A stretch of DNA of 64,000 nt from Chitinophaga pollutisoli. GTDB lineage: Bacteria > Bacteroidota > Bacteroidia > Chitinophagales > Chitinophagaceae. Shown piece by piece: positions 34,730 through 43,814 of the stretch. The notes under the pieces were generated by a model, which did no database searches, was not told the DNA's origin, and was given only the letters and a program-made list of their open reading frames with translations. Position 1 is the first letter of the stretch, and each line of letters opens with the position of its first letter. The position numbers were made by a program, and so were the translations under genes. The stretch covers positions 496,001 through 560,000 of the forward strand of contig NZ_CP149822.1 of NCBI RefSeq assembly GCF_038396755.1. The letters are read 5' to 3'.

Positions 34730-35309
34730 ATTCCGCATCCTCCATCCAAACGCCATTACCAAATTACGCATGCAGCCCGTCATGCACGGCATGATCGGCA
34801 TCCTGTTCCTGTTCAACGTCATCGGCGTCTATAAAATGGAAGATCCCAACTGGCTCATGGCACTGCTGTTTATCGCGCTGGGCACGGCCAGTCTGGCTTT
34901 CCCCTTCATGATGCGCAAAATGCGCAAGATGTCGGAAACCAATTCGGTATTGCGCCTCCTGCAGGTGTTTACCCTCTTCAGCGGCAGCCTTTTCTTCCTT
35001 TCGCATATGCAGCCCATTATCGGCGGCACCCTCCTGCTGGCGGGGCTCGGCGTGGGTTATACGGCCTACGCGGAATACCGCATCATGCAACCGGCGTATG
35101 CGGAAATCGGGGAAGCGGGCATTACGCTCCCCACCGTATTCGGCACCAAAGCATTCAGATGGAACGAAATGAATAACGTAGTTTTGCGGAACGATCTGCT
35201 GACACTGGATTTCAGAAATAACAAAGTGCTCCAGCTGGACGTACTCGACGAATACTCCCCGGCGCAAACGGCGGAGATCAATGCATTTTTTCAATCAAGG
35301 CTGACATGA
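34722..35309 (+). CDS. Hypothetical membrane protein with PH-like C-terminus
   Basis: 195 residues. Four hydrophobic helices in two pairs (about 22-60 and 83-118), then a soluble beta-rich C-terminal part about 125-195 (GITLPTVFGTKAFRWNEMNNVVLRNDLLTLDF) resembling bacterial PH-like domains, where a membrane protein carries a lipid- or protein-binding sandwich. Overlaps both neighbours (8 bases with the arginase gene, 4 with the radical SAM gene), so translation is coupled. No specific function known. Confidence 0.7.
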   Translation: MYKFRILHPNAITKLRMQPVMHGMIGILFLFNVIGVYKMEDPNWLMALLFIALGTASLAFPFMMRKMRKMSETNSVLRLLQVFTLFSGSLFFLSHMQPIIGGTLLLAGLGVGYTAYAEYRIMQPAYAEIGEAGITLPTVFGTKAFRWNEMNNVVLRNDLLTLDFRNNKVLQLDVLDEYSPAQTAEINAFFQSRLT

Positions 35310-36601
35310 ACGTTTCTCCTTATATAATGTATTCAGACGGCAAGGGCAACATTTTCGAGGACACCTCGCTATATGTTGTGGGCCGCAGCGGTTGGGACGC
35401 GTTTCCCATCCCCGAAGACGAATGGATCGAGCTGCCCGAGGGAGGCAACCTGTATGAACTACCCGGCCGCCGCGGCATCGGGATCGACGTGAAGACCGGC
35501 GAAATGCGCCTCTGCGAAAAAGGATGGGCCGTGGCGGCATTCATCCCGCCCGCGCATACCGGCTTCTACCTGGCCGCCTATGAAACGCTGCCAGACGCGC
35601 CCACCCTCCCGCTTTTCTGTTATACGGCAGCCGGCTGGCACAACGAAAAGTTCTATGTGCCCGCCGTGCGCATCGAGCAGGATATCCGGCAGGAATGCGG
35701 CGGTTTCAGCGATAACAAAGTGAAATCCGGCGTGGAAGACATGATCACCGCCTACCCGCACAACCGCCTCGTGCAACACCTGGCGAACAACTGCGCGCTG
35801 ACGTATCACTGTCCTGCCGCCCGGAACTATTTCATGGGCCGCTGGGAATGCCCCATCCCCTCTTCCCCCGCCTGCAACGCCAACTGCATCGGCTGTATTT
35901 CGTTCCAGCCGGAAGACGAGACCATCGTATCCACGCAGGACCGCCTCACCTTCAAGCCTACGGCAGAAGAGATCGTGGAGTTCACCGTTCCGCACCTGGA
36001 GTCGGCGCCCTATCCCATCGTGAGCTTCGGGCAGGGTTGCGAAGGCGAGCCGCTGCTCATGTGGGAAACCATCCGCGAATCGATCCTCGAAATCCGCAAG
36101 CATACAGATAAAGGCAGCATCAACATCAACACCAACGGCAGCAAGCCCAATGCGGTGCGCGAGCTCTGCAAGGCAGGCCTCAACAGCATCCGCGTGAGCC
36201 TCAACTCCGTTCGCGAACATATCTACACACCGTATTACCGCCCCAACAACTACCAGTTTTCCGATATCCTGGAAAGCATCAAGGTGGTGCGGGAACATGG
36301 CGGCTGGGCTTCCATCAACTACTTCGTGTTTCCGGGTATGACCGATACCGTAGAGGAATATGAAGCCCTCCGCACCGTGATCCGGGAAACCGGGCTGAAT
36401 ATGATCCAGTGGCGGAATTTCAACATCGATCCGGACTGGTACCTCGGCAAAATCGGTGTTACCGAAACGGGCGATGTGCTGGGCATTAAGCAGCTCATGG
36501 AGCTTATCCGCGAGGAGTTCCCCGAAGTGAAATTCGGCTACTACAACCCGCCTATGGAACGCATCAAAGGCAATTACGAAGCGGATTTCGCACACGTATA
36601 A
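35306..36601 (+). CDS. Radical SAM protein with unusual N-terminal domain
   Basis: 431 residues. The [4Fe-4S] motif CNANCIGC (CxxxCxxC) is at about residue 190, later than normal, so a domain of about 180 residues precedes it (VVGRSGWDAFPIPEDEWIELP...). The radical SAM barrel follows (FGQGCEGEPLL, INTNGSKPNAVRELCKAG, INYFVFPGMTD). No second cluster motif (SPASM) is evident. Its stop is followed by a strong terminator. Reaction unknown. Confidence 0.85.
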   Translation: MNVSPYIMYSDGKGNIFEDTSLYVVGRSGWDAFPIPEDEWIELPEGGNLYELPGRRGIGIDVKTGEMRLCEKGWAVAAFIPPAHTGFYLAAYETLPDAPTLPLFCYTAAGWHNEKFYVPAVRIEQDIRQECGGFSDNKVKSGVEDMITAYPHNRLVQHLANNCALTYHCPAARNYFMGRWECPIPSSPACNANCIGCISFQPEDETIVSTQDRLTFKPTAEEIVEFTVPHLESAPYPIVSFGQGCEGEPLLMWETIRESILEIRKHTDKGSININTNGSKPNAVRELCKAGLNSIRVSLNSVREHIYTPYYRPNNYQFSDILESIKVVREHGGWASINYFVFPGMTDTVEEYEALRTVIRETGLNMIQWRNFNIDPDWYLGKIGVTETGDVLGIKQLMELIREEFPEVKFGYYNPPMERIKGNYEADFAHV

Positions 36602-36620
36602 TCCTTTTTATAACGCATAT

Positions 36621-36658
36621 AAAAAAGCCTTCGCACCGTTTGGAGCGAAGGCTTTTTT
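36621..36658. terminator. Bidirectional terminator between radical SAM and MFS genes
   Basis: Perfect 14-bp stem from AAAAAAGCCTTCGC (36621-36634) and GCGAAGGCTTTTTT (36645-36658), usable from both strands. Confidence 0.9.
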
Positions 36659-36682
36659 GGTCCTAATATGCGGCTGAAAAAC

Positions 36683-37948
36683 TTACGCTTCCTGCGCCAG
36701 TATGGCCCCAGGCGCAGGCTGCGCGGGCGTTTCGGCGGTCCTGGAGAAAGATTTGCGCACCAGCAGCCAGTAGAAACCGATGAACGTCAGCATGCTGATA
36801 CCGCCCACGGCGTACCACCATTTGCCATACCCGAAGTTCTCCACCCCGAATGCGCCCAGCGTGGGCGCCAGGATGGTCGCTGCGGAGAAGGCGACCGTGT
36901 ACAATGCTGCGTACTGGCCGCGGTTGTGGGCCTGCGCCCGGTGGATCCAGATGTTGTTCATGAATGGCAGCGTCAGCATTTCCGCAATGGAAAACAGGAC
37001 GATATGGATGAACGCCACGGCGGCCACCGGCGGAAAGAAGTTGAAAACGATATAAGCCAGCCCCATGAAAAGGGCGCCGATGCAGATATAGTACTCGTTG
37101 GCGCGGCGGTTCTCCAGCTTAAAAACCAGGATCATCTCCACCAGCGCGATAATTACCCCGTTGAAAGAAATCGCCAGGCCGATGAGGTTCTCCGGCATAC
37201 GCACCACCGTTTTCAGGTACACCGGCACGATATTGAACATCTGGAAAAGGCAGACGGCGTTGAAAGCGACGAGCAGGATGAAGAATAAATATAGTTTGTC
37301 GCGGTAAGCGGAAGTGACGCTCCCGGTCCCGGGGGCTTTATGAACGATACTGTCCGCCGTTTTGCCCGGACGCAGGAACAACTTCAGCAACAGCGCCGCC
37401 AGCAAGCAGGATGTGGCGTCGAAATAGAAAAGCAGGTCGTAGCTCAGATAAGCGATCATCCCTCCCACCGCAGGCCCCACCGCCCAACCCAGGTTCGACG
37501 CCAGGCGGAGCAGCGAATACGAGCGCAGGCGCGATCCCGCGTCGCTGTAATGCGCCACGGCCGCGAAGTTGGCGGGCCGGAACGCGTCGCCCACAAGCCC
37601 CAGCACAAAAACCGCTCCCGCGAACTGAACGAAAGTATGCATCTGCCCCAGTACCACGAACATCCCCCCATGCAACACCAGGCTCCAGAACTGCACCGGG
37701 TGGAAACCGATGGTATCCGACAATTTCCCGCCCAGCAGCGCGCCCAGGATAGATCCTACTCCGTACACCGTCATCACGATCCCCGCCTGTTCCAGTGAAA
37801 AATGGAGCTGCGTGGTGAGATACAATGTAAGGAAAGGGATCACCATGGCCCCGGCGCGGTTGATCAGCAGCACAGTCGCCAGCAGCCACACTTTCCGGGG
37901 AATTCCACCGTAAGCGCTTTTATATAGGGAAATTGTCTTGTCGAACAT
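36683..37948 (-). CDS. MFS transporter
   Basis: 421-residue major facilitator with about 12 helices. Typical loop motif GALLGGKLSDTIGFHP (motif A, GxLSDxxGxxP) between helices 2 and 3, central loop after RPGKTAD, C-terminal helices with VAFIHIVLFSIAEMLTLPFMNN. Looks like the drug-efflux / MdtH-like group; substrate cannot be inferred. ATG at 37948 (MFDKTISLYKS) rather than the earlier in-frame start at 38008. Confidence 0.87.
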   Translation of the reverse strand: MFDKTISLYKSAYGGIPRKVWLLATVLLINRAGAMVIPFLTLYLTTQLHFSLEQAGIVMTVYGVGSILGALLGGKLSDTIGFHPVQFWSLVLHGGMFVVLGQMHTFVQFAGAVFVLGLVGDAFRPANFAAVAHYSDAGSRLRSYSLLRLASNLGWAVGPAVGGMIAYLSYDLLFYFDATSCLLAALLLKLFLRPGKTADSIVHKAPGTGSVTSAYRDKLYLFFILLVAFNAVCLFQMFNIVPVYLKTVVRMPENLIGLAISFNGVIIALVEMILVFKLENRRANEYYICIGALFMGLAYIVFNFFPPVAAVAFIHIVLFSIAEMLTLPFMNNIWIHRAQAHNRGQYAALYTVAFSAATILAPTLGAFGVENFGYGKWWYAVGGISMLTFIGFYWLLVRKSFSRTAETPAQPAPGAILAQEA

Positions 37949-38075
37949 AATGAACCGCAAATTACACCCCTTCCCTACATTTACCAGCCGGGAAATGACA
38001 AACAGCATTGATAAATGACAGGCGCGGCAGGGTATTTGCAGCCGGAAAGCGGGTTTCCCCCTCTGAAAAAAAGTT

Positions 38076-38083
38076 TAACTTTG
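38076..38083 (+). promoter_or_regulatory. -7 element of the TonB gene
   Basis: TAACTTTG, exact TAnnTTTG match, only 7 bases before the ATG at 38091. Transcription would begin at or next to the start codon, predicting a leaderless or nearly leaderless mRNA. Confidence 0.45.
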
Positions 38084-38090
38084 AATCAAG

Positions 38091-38984
38091 ATGACAGAGC
38101 AGAACAAATCCAAAAATATAAAAGCCGCCGGTATCACAATCGGCGTTCATGCCTTGCTGTTAGTGGCGCTGCTGATGGTGAGCCTCAACGTACCGCCGCC
38201 CCTGCCCGACCAGGACATGGGCATCGAAGTGAACCTCGGCACGTCTGACGACGGTATGGGCGACGAGCAGCCGCTCAATCCCAACCCGCCCGCGGCCGCG
38301 CAGCCTGTCCCTTCCACCCCGCAACCCGCGCCCGCCGCTCCGGCCGACAACGGCAATTCCCAGGAGCTGGCCACTTCCGACGAGGCAGACGCCCCCGAGG
38401 TGGTGAAACAGCCGGTAAAACCGAAAAACGTTAAACCGAAAGAAATAGCCAAAACGCTTGAGCCCAAGCCTGAGAAGGCTCCCAAGCCTAAAGCCGTGGC
38501 GCCTCCCAATCCCGCGCCTCCAGCTCCGCAGCCCAAGCCTAAAGCCGTATTCACCGGCGGCACCGGCAACGCGGCCAACAGCGGCAATGGTGCGGACGGC
38601 TCCAACAATTCGCAGGGCGAAGGCAATACCGGCCGCCCCGGCGACCGTGGCGTTATCGGCGGAAGCCCCAATGGCGGCGCCTATACCGGCACGCCCGGAG
38701 CAGGCCGCGGCGCTTCCGATTTCCGGCTGAACGGCCGTAACCTCGTTGGCCGCCCGTCCGTGGAATGGGATGGTAACGAAACGGGGTATGTAGCCATCAA
38801 CATAAAAGTAGACCGTAACGGCAATGTGGTAAGCGCCACGCACAGCCTCAAAGGTTCCAATATTTCCAACGCCGCCGCTATCCGTATCGCACGGGATGCA
38901 GCCATGCGGATAAAGTACAATGCCAGCCAGGAAGCGCCGGAAGAGCAATTCGGCACCATCCGCTTCTATTTCAAGCCGCAATAA
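38091..38984 (+). CDS. tonB: Energy transducer TonB-like protein
   Basis: 297 residues: short cytoplasmic start, one membrane helix (about 12-32, AAGITIGVHALLLVALLMV), a long Pro/Ala/Lys-rich periplasmic linker (about 60-160, with KPKPEKAPKPK-type repeats), a Gly/Asn-rich segment, and a C-terminal domain about 215-297 (GYVAINIKVDRNGNVVSA, IRFYFKP) of the TonB_C type. It would transmit proton-motive force to TonB-dependent transporters such as the two SusC proteins here. No exbB/exbD adjacent. Linker bias makes fine alignment unsafe. Confidence 0.82.
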   Translation: MTEQNKSKNIKAAGITIGVHALLLVALLMVSLNVPPPLPDQDMGIEVNLGTSDDGMGDEQPLNPNPPAAAQPVPSTPQPAPAAPADNGNSQELATSDEADAPEVVKQPVKPKNVKPKEIAKTLEPKPEKAPKPKAVAPPNPAPPAPQPKPKAVFTGGTGNAANSGNGADGSNNSQGEGNTGRPGDRGVIGGSPNGGAYTGTPGAGRGASDFRLNGRNLVGRPSVEWDGNETGYVAINIKVDRNGNVVSATHSLKGSNISNAAAIRIARDAAMRIKYNASQEAPEEQFGTIRFYFKPQ

Positions 38985-39044
38985 CGACAGCCCGGAAATA
39001 TCTCCCGGCTTTTCACGTTATTACCTATACCTTACGACTATTCT

Positions 39045-40532
39045 ATGCGAAAAAAACGCCTCAGATATCTCATCGTGTGCCTGATTGCCGCTATCCCGGC
39101 GCAGGCGCAGGTCTTCCCGGGCTATCATACCAGTCAGTTCGCAGGCGTACATGCCGTACCCTTCAATCCCGCCCTCGCCGCAGGATCGCGGTACAAATGG
39201 GATGTGAACATCATCGGCGCGGATGTAAAAGCAGGTAATACGTATTATTCCTTTGTTAAATCATCTTTACTTTCCGGCCAGGAAAAAATGGTCAGGAACG
39301 TGGACTATATCCCCGACACCAACGCCACCCGCAAGCAATATGGCTGGGGCAGCGCGGATGTGATGCTGCCTTCCGTCCTGTATTCCATCGACGAAAAGCA
39401 ATCAATTGCCTTCACCTGGCGCGTTCGCGGATCTGCTAATGCCGGCGGGATGGAAACGCAGATCGTCAACTTCTTCGCCCTCAACTATCCCAATCCCCGC
39501 TTCACCAACCGCAACTTCGCTTCCAAATTCGCCGCGGCCAACGGCAACGCCTGGAACGAATTCGCGCTCAGTTACGCCCGCGTCATCAAAGACGAAGGCG
39601 ACCACCGCTGGAAAGCCGGCATCTCGCTGAAATACCTCGGCGGACAAGCCTCCGTTTACACTGTGGTCCGCGATGCGTCCTTCACCTTCAACACCACCGA
39701 GCTCGCCGATATCAACAGCGGGCGCGTGCATTACGGTTATAACGAAGAACTGGACCAATACACCAGCAAAGACAACTGGTCAACGGTGTACAGCCCTTTC
39801 CAAAACCCCGGCATCGGGGTAGACCTGGGAGTGGTGTACGAATGGCGGCCGGATAACGACGGTTTTGGCAGCATGCACGAAGGCGGGCCCGACTGGAACC
39901 CCGACGCGGATACCTGGAAAGCGCGCTTCGGCGTGTCGATCGTGGATATCGGCGGGATGTCGTACCGGAAATCAGTTCCATCCGCCAACCTCGATGTTAC
40001 TGCAGACAATGTGCTCGTCCGGTCCCTGAACAAACAGCGCAACGAAAGCATGCGCAGCTACGCCACCCGGATCGCGACGATGTTTACGCCGCTGGAAAAC
40101 GAGGACACCTATTTTATGAATCTACCGACATCGCTCAATATGTTCGGCGACATCAACCTGAACGGCCGCTTTTTCCTGAGCGTCAGCGCCACCGTGGCCC
40201 TGAACGGTGGGGAAAAAGACGACAACAAGACCAACGCCCTCACCCAGTTCCTGGTTACACCCCGCTTCGAGCTTAAAAACCTGGGCCTGTACCTACCTGT
40301 ATCGGTGAACCGTTTCGGGCAGGCCGACGCCGGTTTCGCGCTGCGCGCGGGCCCCCTCGTGATCGGGTCCGCCTCCCTCTTTTCCAACCTCTCCCGCCAG
40401 ATGATCAATCATGCGGATGTATTCGTAGCTTTGCGCATAGTTCCCATCCGTTTAGGCAAATGGTCGTGGGACAAGGGCAGCGACGGAACGTACCGCAAAC
40501 GCCGGCACAACATCGGCTGCCCGACCATATAG
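39045..40532 (+). CDS. DUF5723 outer-membrane-type beta-barrel protein
   Basis: 495 residues with signal peptide (ending AQAQ). Begins VFPGYHTSQFAGVHAVPFNPALAAGSRYKWDVNIIG, characteristic of DUF5723, which resembles PorV/FadL-like barrels (PN-A-x patterns, alternating hydrophobic strands, KAGISLKYLGG). Probably an outer-membrane protein. Function unknown. Ends 11 bases before folC. Confidence 0.82.
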   Translation: MRKKRLRYLIVCLIAAIPAQAQVFPGYHTSQFAGVHAVPFNPALAAGSRYKWDVNIIGADVKAGNTYYSFVKSSLLSGQEKMVRNVDYIPDTNATRKQYGWGSADVMLPSVLYSIDEKQSIAFTWRVRGSANAGGMETQIVNFFALNYPNPRFTNRNFASKFAAANGNAWNEFALSYARVIKDEGDHRWKAGISLKYLGGQASVYTVVRDASFTFNTTELADINSGRVHYGYNEELDQYTSKDNWSTVYSPFQNPGIGVDLGVVYEWRPDNDGFGSMHEGGPDWNPDADTWKARFGVSIVDIGGMSYRKSVPSANLDVTADNVLVRSLNKQRNESMRSYATRIATMFTPLENEDTYFMNLPTSLNMFGDINLNGRFFLSVSATVALNGGEKDDNKTNALTQFLVTPRFELKNLGLYLPVSVNRFGQADAGFALRAGPLVIGSASLFSNLSRQMINHADVFVALRIVPIRLGKWSWDKGSDGTYRKRRHNIGCPTI

Positions 40533-40543
40533 CGAGGTAACCA

Positions 40544-41835
40544 ATGAACTATCAGCAAACGATCGAATACTTATTCAGCCGTCTCCCCATGTTCAGCAAA
40601 GTGGGCGACTCCGCGCTGAAAAACGACCTGCTTAACATCCGCCTGCTGTGCGGCATACTCGGCCATCCGGAAGACCGGTTTCCGTCTGTCCATATAGCAG
40701 GCACTAACGGCAAAGGCTCCACCAGCCACATGCTCAGCGCCATCTTCCAGTCGGCCGGTTACAAAACGGGCCTTTACACTTCCCCGCACCTCCATGATTT
40801 CCGCGAACGCATCCGTATCAATGGCGAAATGATCCCCGAAGCAAGGGTGGTATCTTTCACGGCCGAAATGAAACAGCACATGGAAACCATTGAGCCCTCG
40901 TTTTTCGAACTGACGGTGGCCATGGCGTTTCAATGGTTCGCGGAAGAAGGGATCGACATCGCTATTATCGAAACCGGCCTGGGCGGGCGGCTCGACAGTA
41001 CCAATATCATCTCCCCCTCCTTTCCATCATTACCAATATCAGCCTCGACCATACGCATTTACTGGGCAACACACCAGCGCTGATCGCGCGGGAAAAAGCC
41101 GGCATCATCAAGCCCGACACCCCCGTGGTGATCAGTGAAACGCAGGCGGGGCCTGAAGGCGTTTTCCGCGAAGTAGCGGATCTGCATAACGCACCGATTT
41201 TATTTGCCGACCAGCAATACAAAATCCTCCGCAGCAATGCCGACCCGGAAACGCTCACCGTCACCGTCGCATCCAACACCGGAGAGCCGGAAACCACCTA
41301 CCGCCTCGATTTGCCGGGGCACTACCAGGAAAAGAATTTATTGGGTGTACTGGCCGGGGTGAACATCCTCCGGCAGGAAGGCTATAAACTAACGCACGAA
41401 GCAGTAGAAAATGGGCTGGCGAACGTAAAAAGACTGACTGGCCTCGGCGGCAGATGGGAAGTAGTGGGCCGCCATCCGTACACCGTGCTGGACGTAGGCC
41501 ATAACGAGGCCGGCATCCGCGCGATCCTCGAACAGCTCGCGCTGGTGACGTACGACAAACTCCATATTGTGACGGGTTTCGTGAAGGATAAAGATGTGCC
41601 CACCGCGCTGCGGCTCCTGCCGTCCAACGCCACGTATTACTTTACCCGCGCCCAGATCCCCCGCGCGCTGGACGAAACCGAACTGCTCGAAATGGCCAAT
41701 AAAGAAGGATTGCGCGGGAATGCTTATCCCAACGTGCCCGCTGCTTTCGAAGCCGCGCAGGCCGTTGCGGGGAAGGATGACATGATCCTCGTTTGCGGCA
41801 GCTGTTTTATCGTGGGAGATGTACCACAGGGGTAG
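40544..41835 (+). pseudogene. folC: Folylpolyglutamate/dihydrofolate synthase FolC, frameshifted
   Basis: ATP-dependent ligase adding Glu to (dihydro)folate. Frame one (40544-41083) has HIAGTNGKGSTSHM (P-loop), YTSPHLHDFRERI and ETGLGGRLDSTNI; frame two (open to 41835) continues SIITNISLDHTHLLG, LDVGHNEAG and GSCFIVGD. Inserting one C in the C5 run of the ATC-TCC-CCC region near 41015 joins them into about 430 residues, the normal length. Since folC is normally essential, a base-calling deletion is more likely than a real mutation. Its 3' end overlaps the convergent NUDIX gene by 29 bases. Confidence 0.9.
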
Positions 41836-42388
41836 CCTGCAGTTCTTTCCACTTCATCAATCCGTAGAAAAGACAGCTGGCATGCAGCGCCTGCAGGAAT
41901 TCGTTGTTCTTCAAACGCGTTTCCAGTTCCGCCACCGTTACTGCTTCCACCTCGATCTCTTCATTAAAATCGAGTTGTTGCTCCTGCACTTTTTTCCCGC
42001 CGGTGGCCAGGTACATATGCGTGAGGTTGGTATTGGTGGAAGGGTTGGGAGAAATCACCCCGAGAAAATGCATTTCATTAAAAGCATATCCTGTTTCCTC
42101 CAGCAGCTCGCGCCGCATGGCAACTTCGGGAGAAGCGTCTTCCGCATCGATCACACCGCCGGGAATTTCCAGCAGCACTTTGCCGATGGCGTGGCGGTAT
42201 TGCCGCACCAGCAGTACTTTCCCATCGTCCGTCATGGCCATGGCGTTTACCCAGTCGGGGTATTCCAGCACATAATACGATGGTACCAATACGCCCGACG
42301 GCGTTTCACATGTGTCTTTCCGTACCGTGAGCCAGGGTTCGCGGAACAGGTACTCGGATTGCAATAGTTTCCAGTTCAAAATCTTCAT
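41807..42388 (-). CDS. NUDIX hydrolase (ADP-ribose pyrophosphatase-like)
   Basis: 193 residues with a complete Nudix box around GGVIDAEDASPEVAMRRE then LLEETGY (GX5EX7REUXEEXGU) and upstream LVRQYRHAIGKVLLEIPGG, a layout typical of NudF/ADP-ribose pyrophosphatases. Substrate is inferred from layout only. Four bases separate it from the YfiT gene upstream, so they are probably co-transcribed; it converges with folC. Confidence 0.88.
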   Translation of the reverse strand: MKILNWKLLQSEYLFREPWLTVRKDTCETPSGVLVPSYYVLEYPDWVNAMAMTDDGKVLLVRQYRHAIGKVLLEIPGGVIDAEDASPEVAMRRELLEETGYAFNEMHFLGVISPNPSTNTNLTHMYLATGGKKVQEQQLDFNEEIEVEAVTVAELETRLKNNEFLQALHASCLFYGLMKWKELQATPVVHLPR

Positions 42389-42392
42389 GGTT

Positions 42393-42923
42393 TTATTTCC
42401 ACCCTTCCCTTTCCTTTAGCTTTTCGATATGCGCCAGGTGATGCAATCCATGCCAGCTGTAATTAGCCAGGTGTTTTGCCAGCGTATTGGAAGCGTTGTT
42501 GCCGGGATGGAAAAAGGTCCGGTCCCAATGGCGCGCTTCCATATGCTCCAGTACGGCTGCCCAGCGGGCATGCAAGGCGTGGAGAAGGGTGATGGATATG
42601 TTGATGGGTGTGTACTGAACGTCGGGCAATTCGGCCCAGGCCGCTTCGTCGTAGGGTTTAATGGTGGGATTATCCTCCGTGAGGGCCAGTTTCAGCCGGG
42701 TGAAGCCGTTCATGTGCGAATCCGCCAGGTGGTGGACAACCTGCACCACGGTCCATCCTCCCGGGCGGTAAGGCGTCTGGAGCTGGTGCTCGTCGAGCCC
42801 CTGAACCGCCAGCTCAATCAGCGAAGGCAGGTGCCGGATGTCGTTGATGTAGCGTTTGCGGTGATCCGCCGTGATAATGGCCGGCGGTTGGAAATGGCCG
42901 ATGGGATAGCGTAAATCTTCCAT
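42393..42923 (-). CDS. YfiT-family bacillithiol transferase / DinB superfamily
   Basis: 176-residue four-helix-bundle protein. Opening LRYPIGHFQPP, GGWTVVQVVHHLADSHMNGF (metal His) and SWHGLHHLAHI (HxxxH-like pair, completing the His triad) match the YfiT/BstA group, metal-dependent S-transferases that conjugate bacillithiol to electrophiles. bshB1 in this window makes bacillithiol a reasonable thiol donor. Confidence 0.87.
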   Translation of the reverse strand: MEDLRYPIGHFQPPAIITADHRKRYINDIRHLPSLIELAVQGLDEHQLQTPYRPGGWTVVQVVHHLADSHMNGFTRLKLALTEDNPTIKPYDEAAWAELPDVQYTPINISITLLHALHARWAAVLEHMEARHWDRTFFHPGNNASNTLAKHLANYSWHGLHHLAHIEKLKEREGWK

Positions 42924-42954
42924 AGTTGCGCGTGATATGCATGTTGACGAATAA

Positions 42955-43719
42955 TCAGTCTTCCCGCAAATCCTTCCCGGTCAGGTGGATGAACACGTCT
43001 TCCAGGCTGGCCTTCTTCACTTCTTTCTTTCTTTCGAAACCGCCTGCCACGAGCTGGTCGATCAGCGCGTCGGGCGAATCGATGGCGATGATGCGGCCGC
43101 TGTCTACGATGGCGCAGCGGTCGCAGAGGAATTCCGCCTCATCCATGTAATGCGTGGTGATCACCACGGTGGTGCCATTGGCCCTTACCTGCTGGATGAG
43201 CGTCCAGAGGTTGCGCCGCGCCTGCGGGTCGAGGCCGGTGGTGGGCTCGTCCAGGAAAATGATGCGGGGGCGGTTGATAAGGGTGGTGGCGATGGAAAAA
43301 CGCTGCTTCTGGCCGCCTGAAAGCGCTTTGAATTTGGCTTTGGCTTTGTCTTCCAGGTTGAACTCCCGCAGCAGGGCCATGGGGTCTACCGGCTGGTTGT
43401 ACAGGCCGCCAAACAGTTCGATCAGCTCTACCAGGTTGAGGTTCGGGTAGTAGCCCGAGGTTTGCAGCTGCACGCCGATGATCTGCTTGATAGCTTCCGG
43501 GTCCTTATCCAGGTCGATGCCGGCTACCATCACGCTGCCGGCCGTTTTCTGGCGGAGGGTTTCGATGATCTCCAGCGTGGTGGACTTGCCCGCGCCGTTG
43601 GGGCCCAACAGCCCGAAGACTTCGTTCTCATACACATCGAAGCTGATCCCTTTCACGGCGGTAAAATCCCCGTACGTCTTCACCAGGTCCCTCACTTCGA
43701 TAATCCTGCGTTTTTCCAT
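42955..43719 (-). CDS. ABC transporter ATP-binding protein
   Basis: 254-residue ATPase with Walker A LLGPNGAGKSTTLE, Q loop LQTSGYYP, signature ALSGGQKQRFSIA, Walker B IIFLDEPTTGLDP and H loop VITTHYMDEAEFL. Closest to the NatA/DrrA-type ATPases partnered with ABC-2 permeases. No permease gene adjoins; the partner must be encoded elsewhere. Same strand as YfiT and NUDIX genes downstream (31-base gap). Confidence 0.93.
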   Translation of the reverse strand: MEKRRIIEVRDLVKTYGDFTAVKGISFDVYENEVFGLLGPNGAGKSTTLEIIETLRQKTAGSVMVAGIDLDKDPEAIKQIIGVQLQTSGYYPNLNLVELIELFGGLYNQPVDPMALLREFNLEDKAKAKFKALSGGQKQRFSIATTLINRPRIIFLDEPTTGLDPQARRNLWTLIQQVRANGTTVVITTHYMDEAEFLCDRCAIVDSGRIIAIDSPDALIDQLVAGGFERKKEVKKASLEDVFIHLTGKDLRED

Positions 43720-43764
43720 GGCGGCAAATTACGGCAAAAATTCGTCCGGCAGGGGTAAAAAGTA

Positions 43765-43793
43765 CAGCGGCCCCCTGCCCTGGGAAACCGCTG
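43765..43793 (-). terminator. Possible terminator after the CAP-domain gene
   Basis: CAGCGG (43765-43770) pairs with CCGCTG (43788-43793), followed on the minus strand by TACTTTTTA. Short stem, so tentative. Confidence 0.4.
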
Positions 43794-43814
43794 CCGAATT
43801 AGTGTTAGTAAGTT

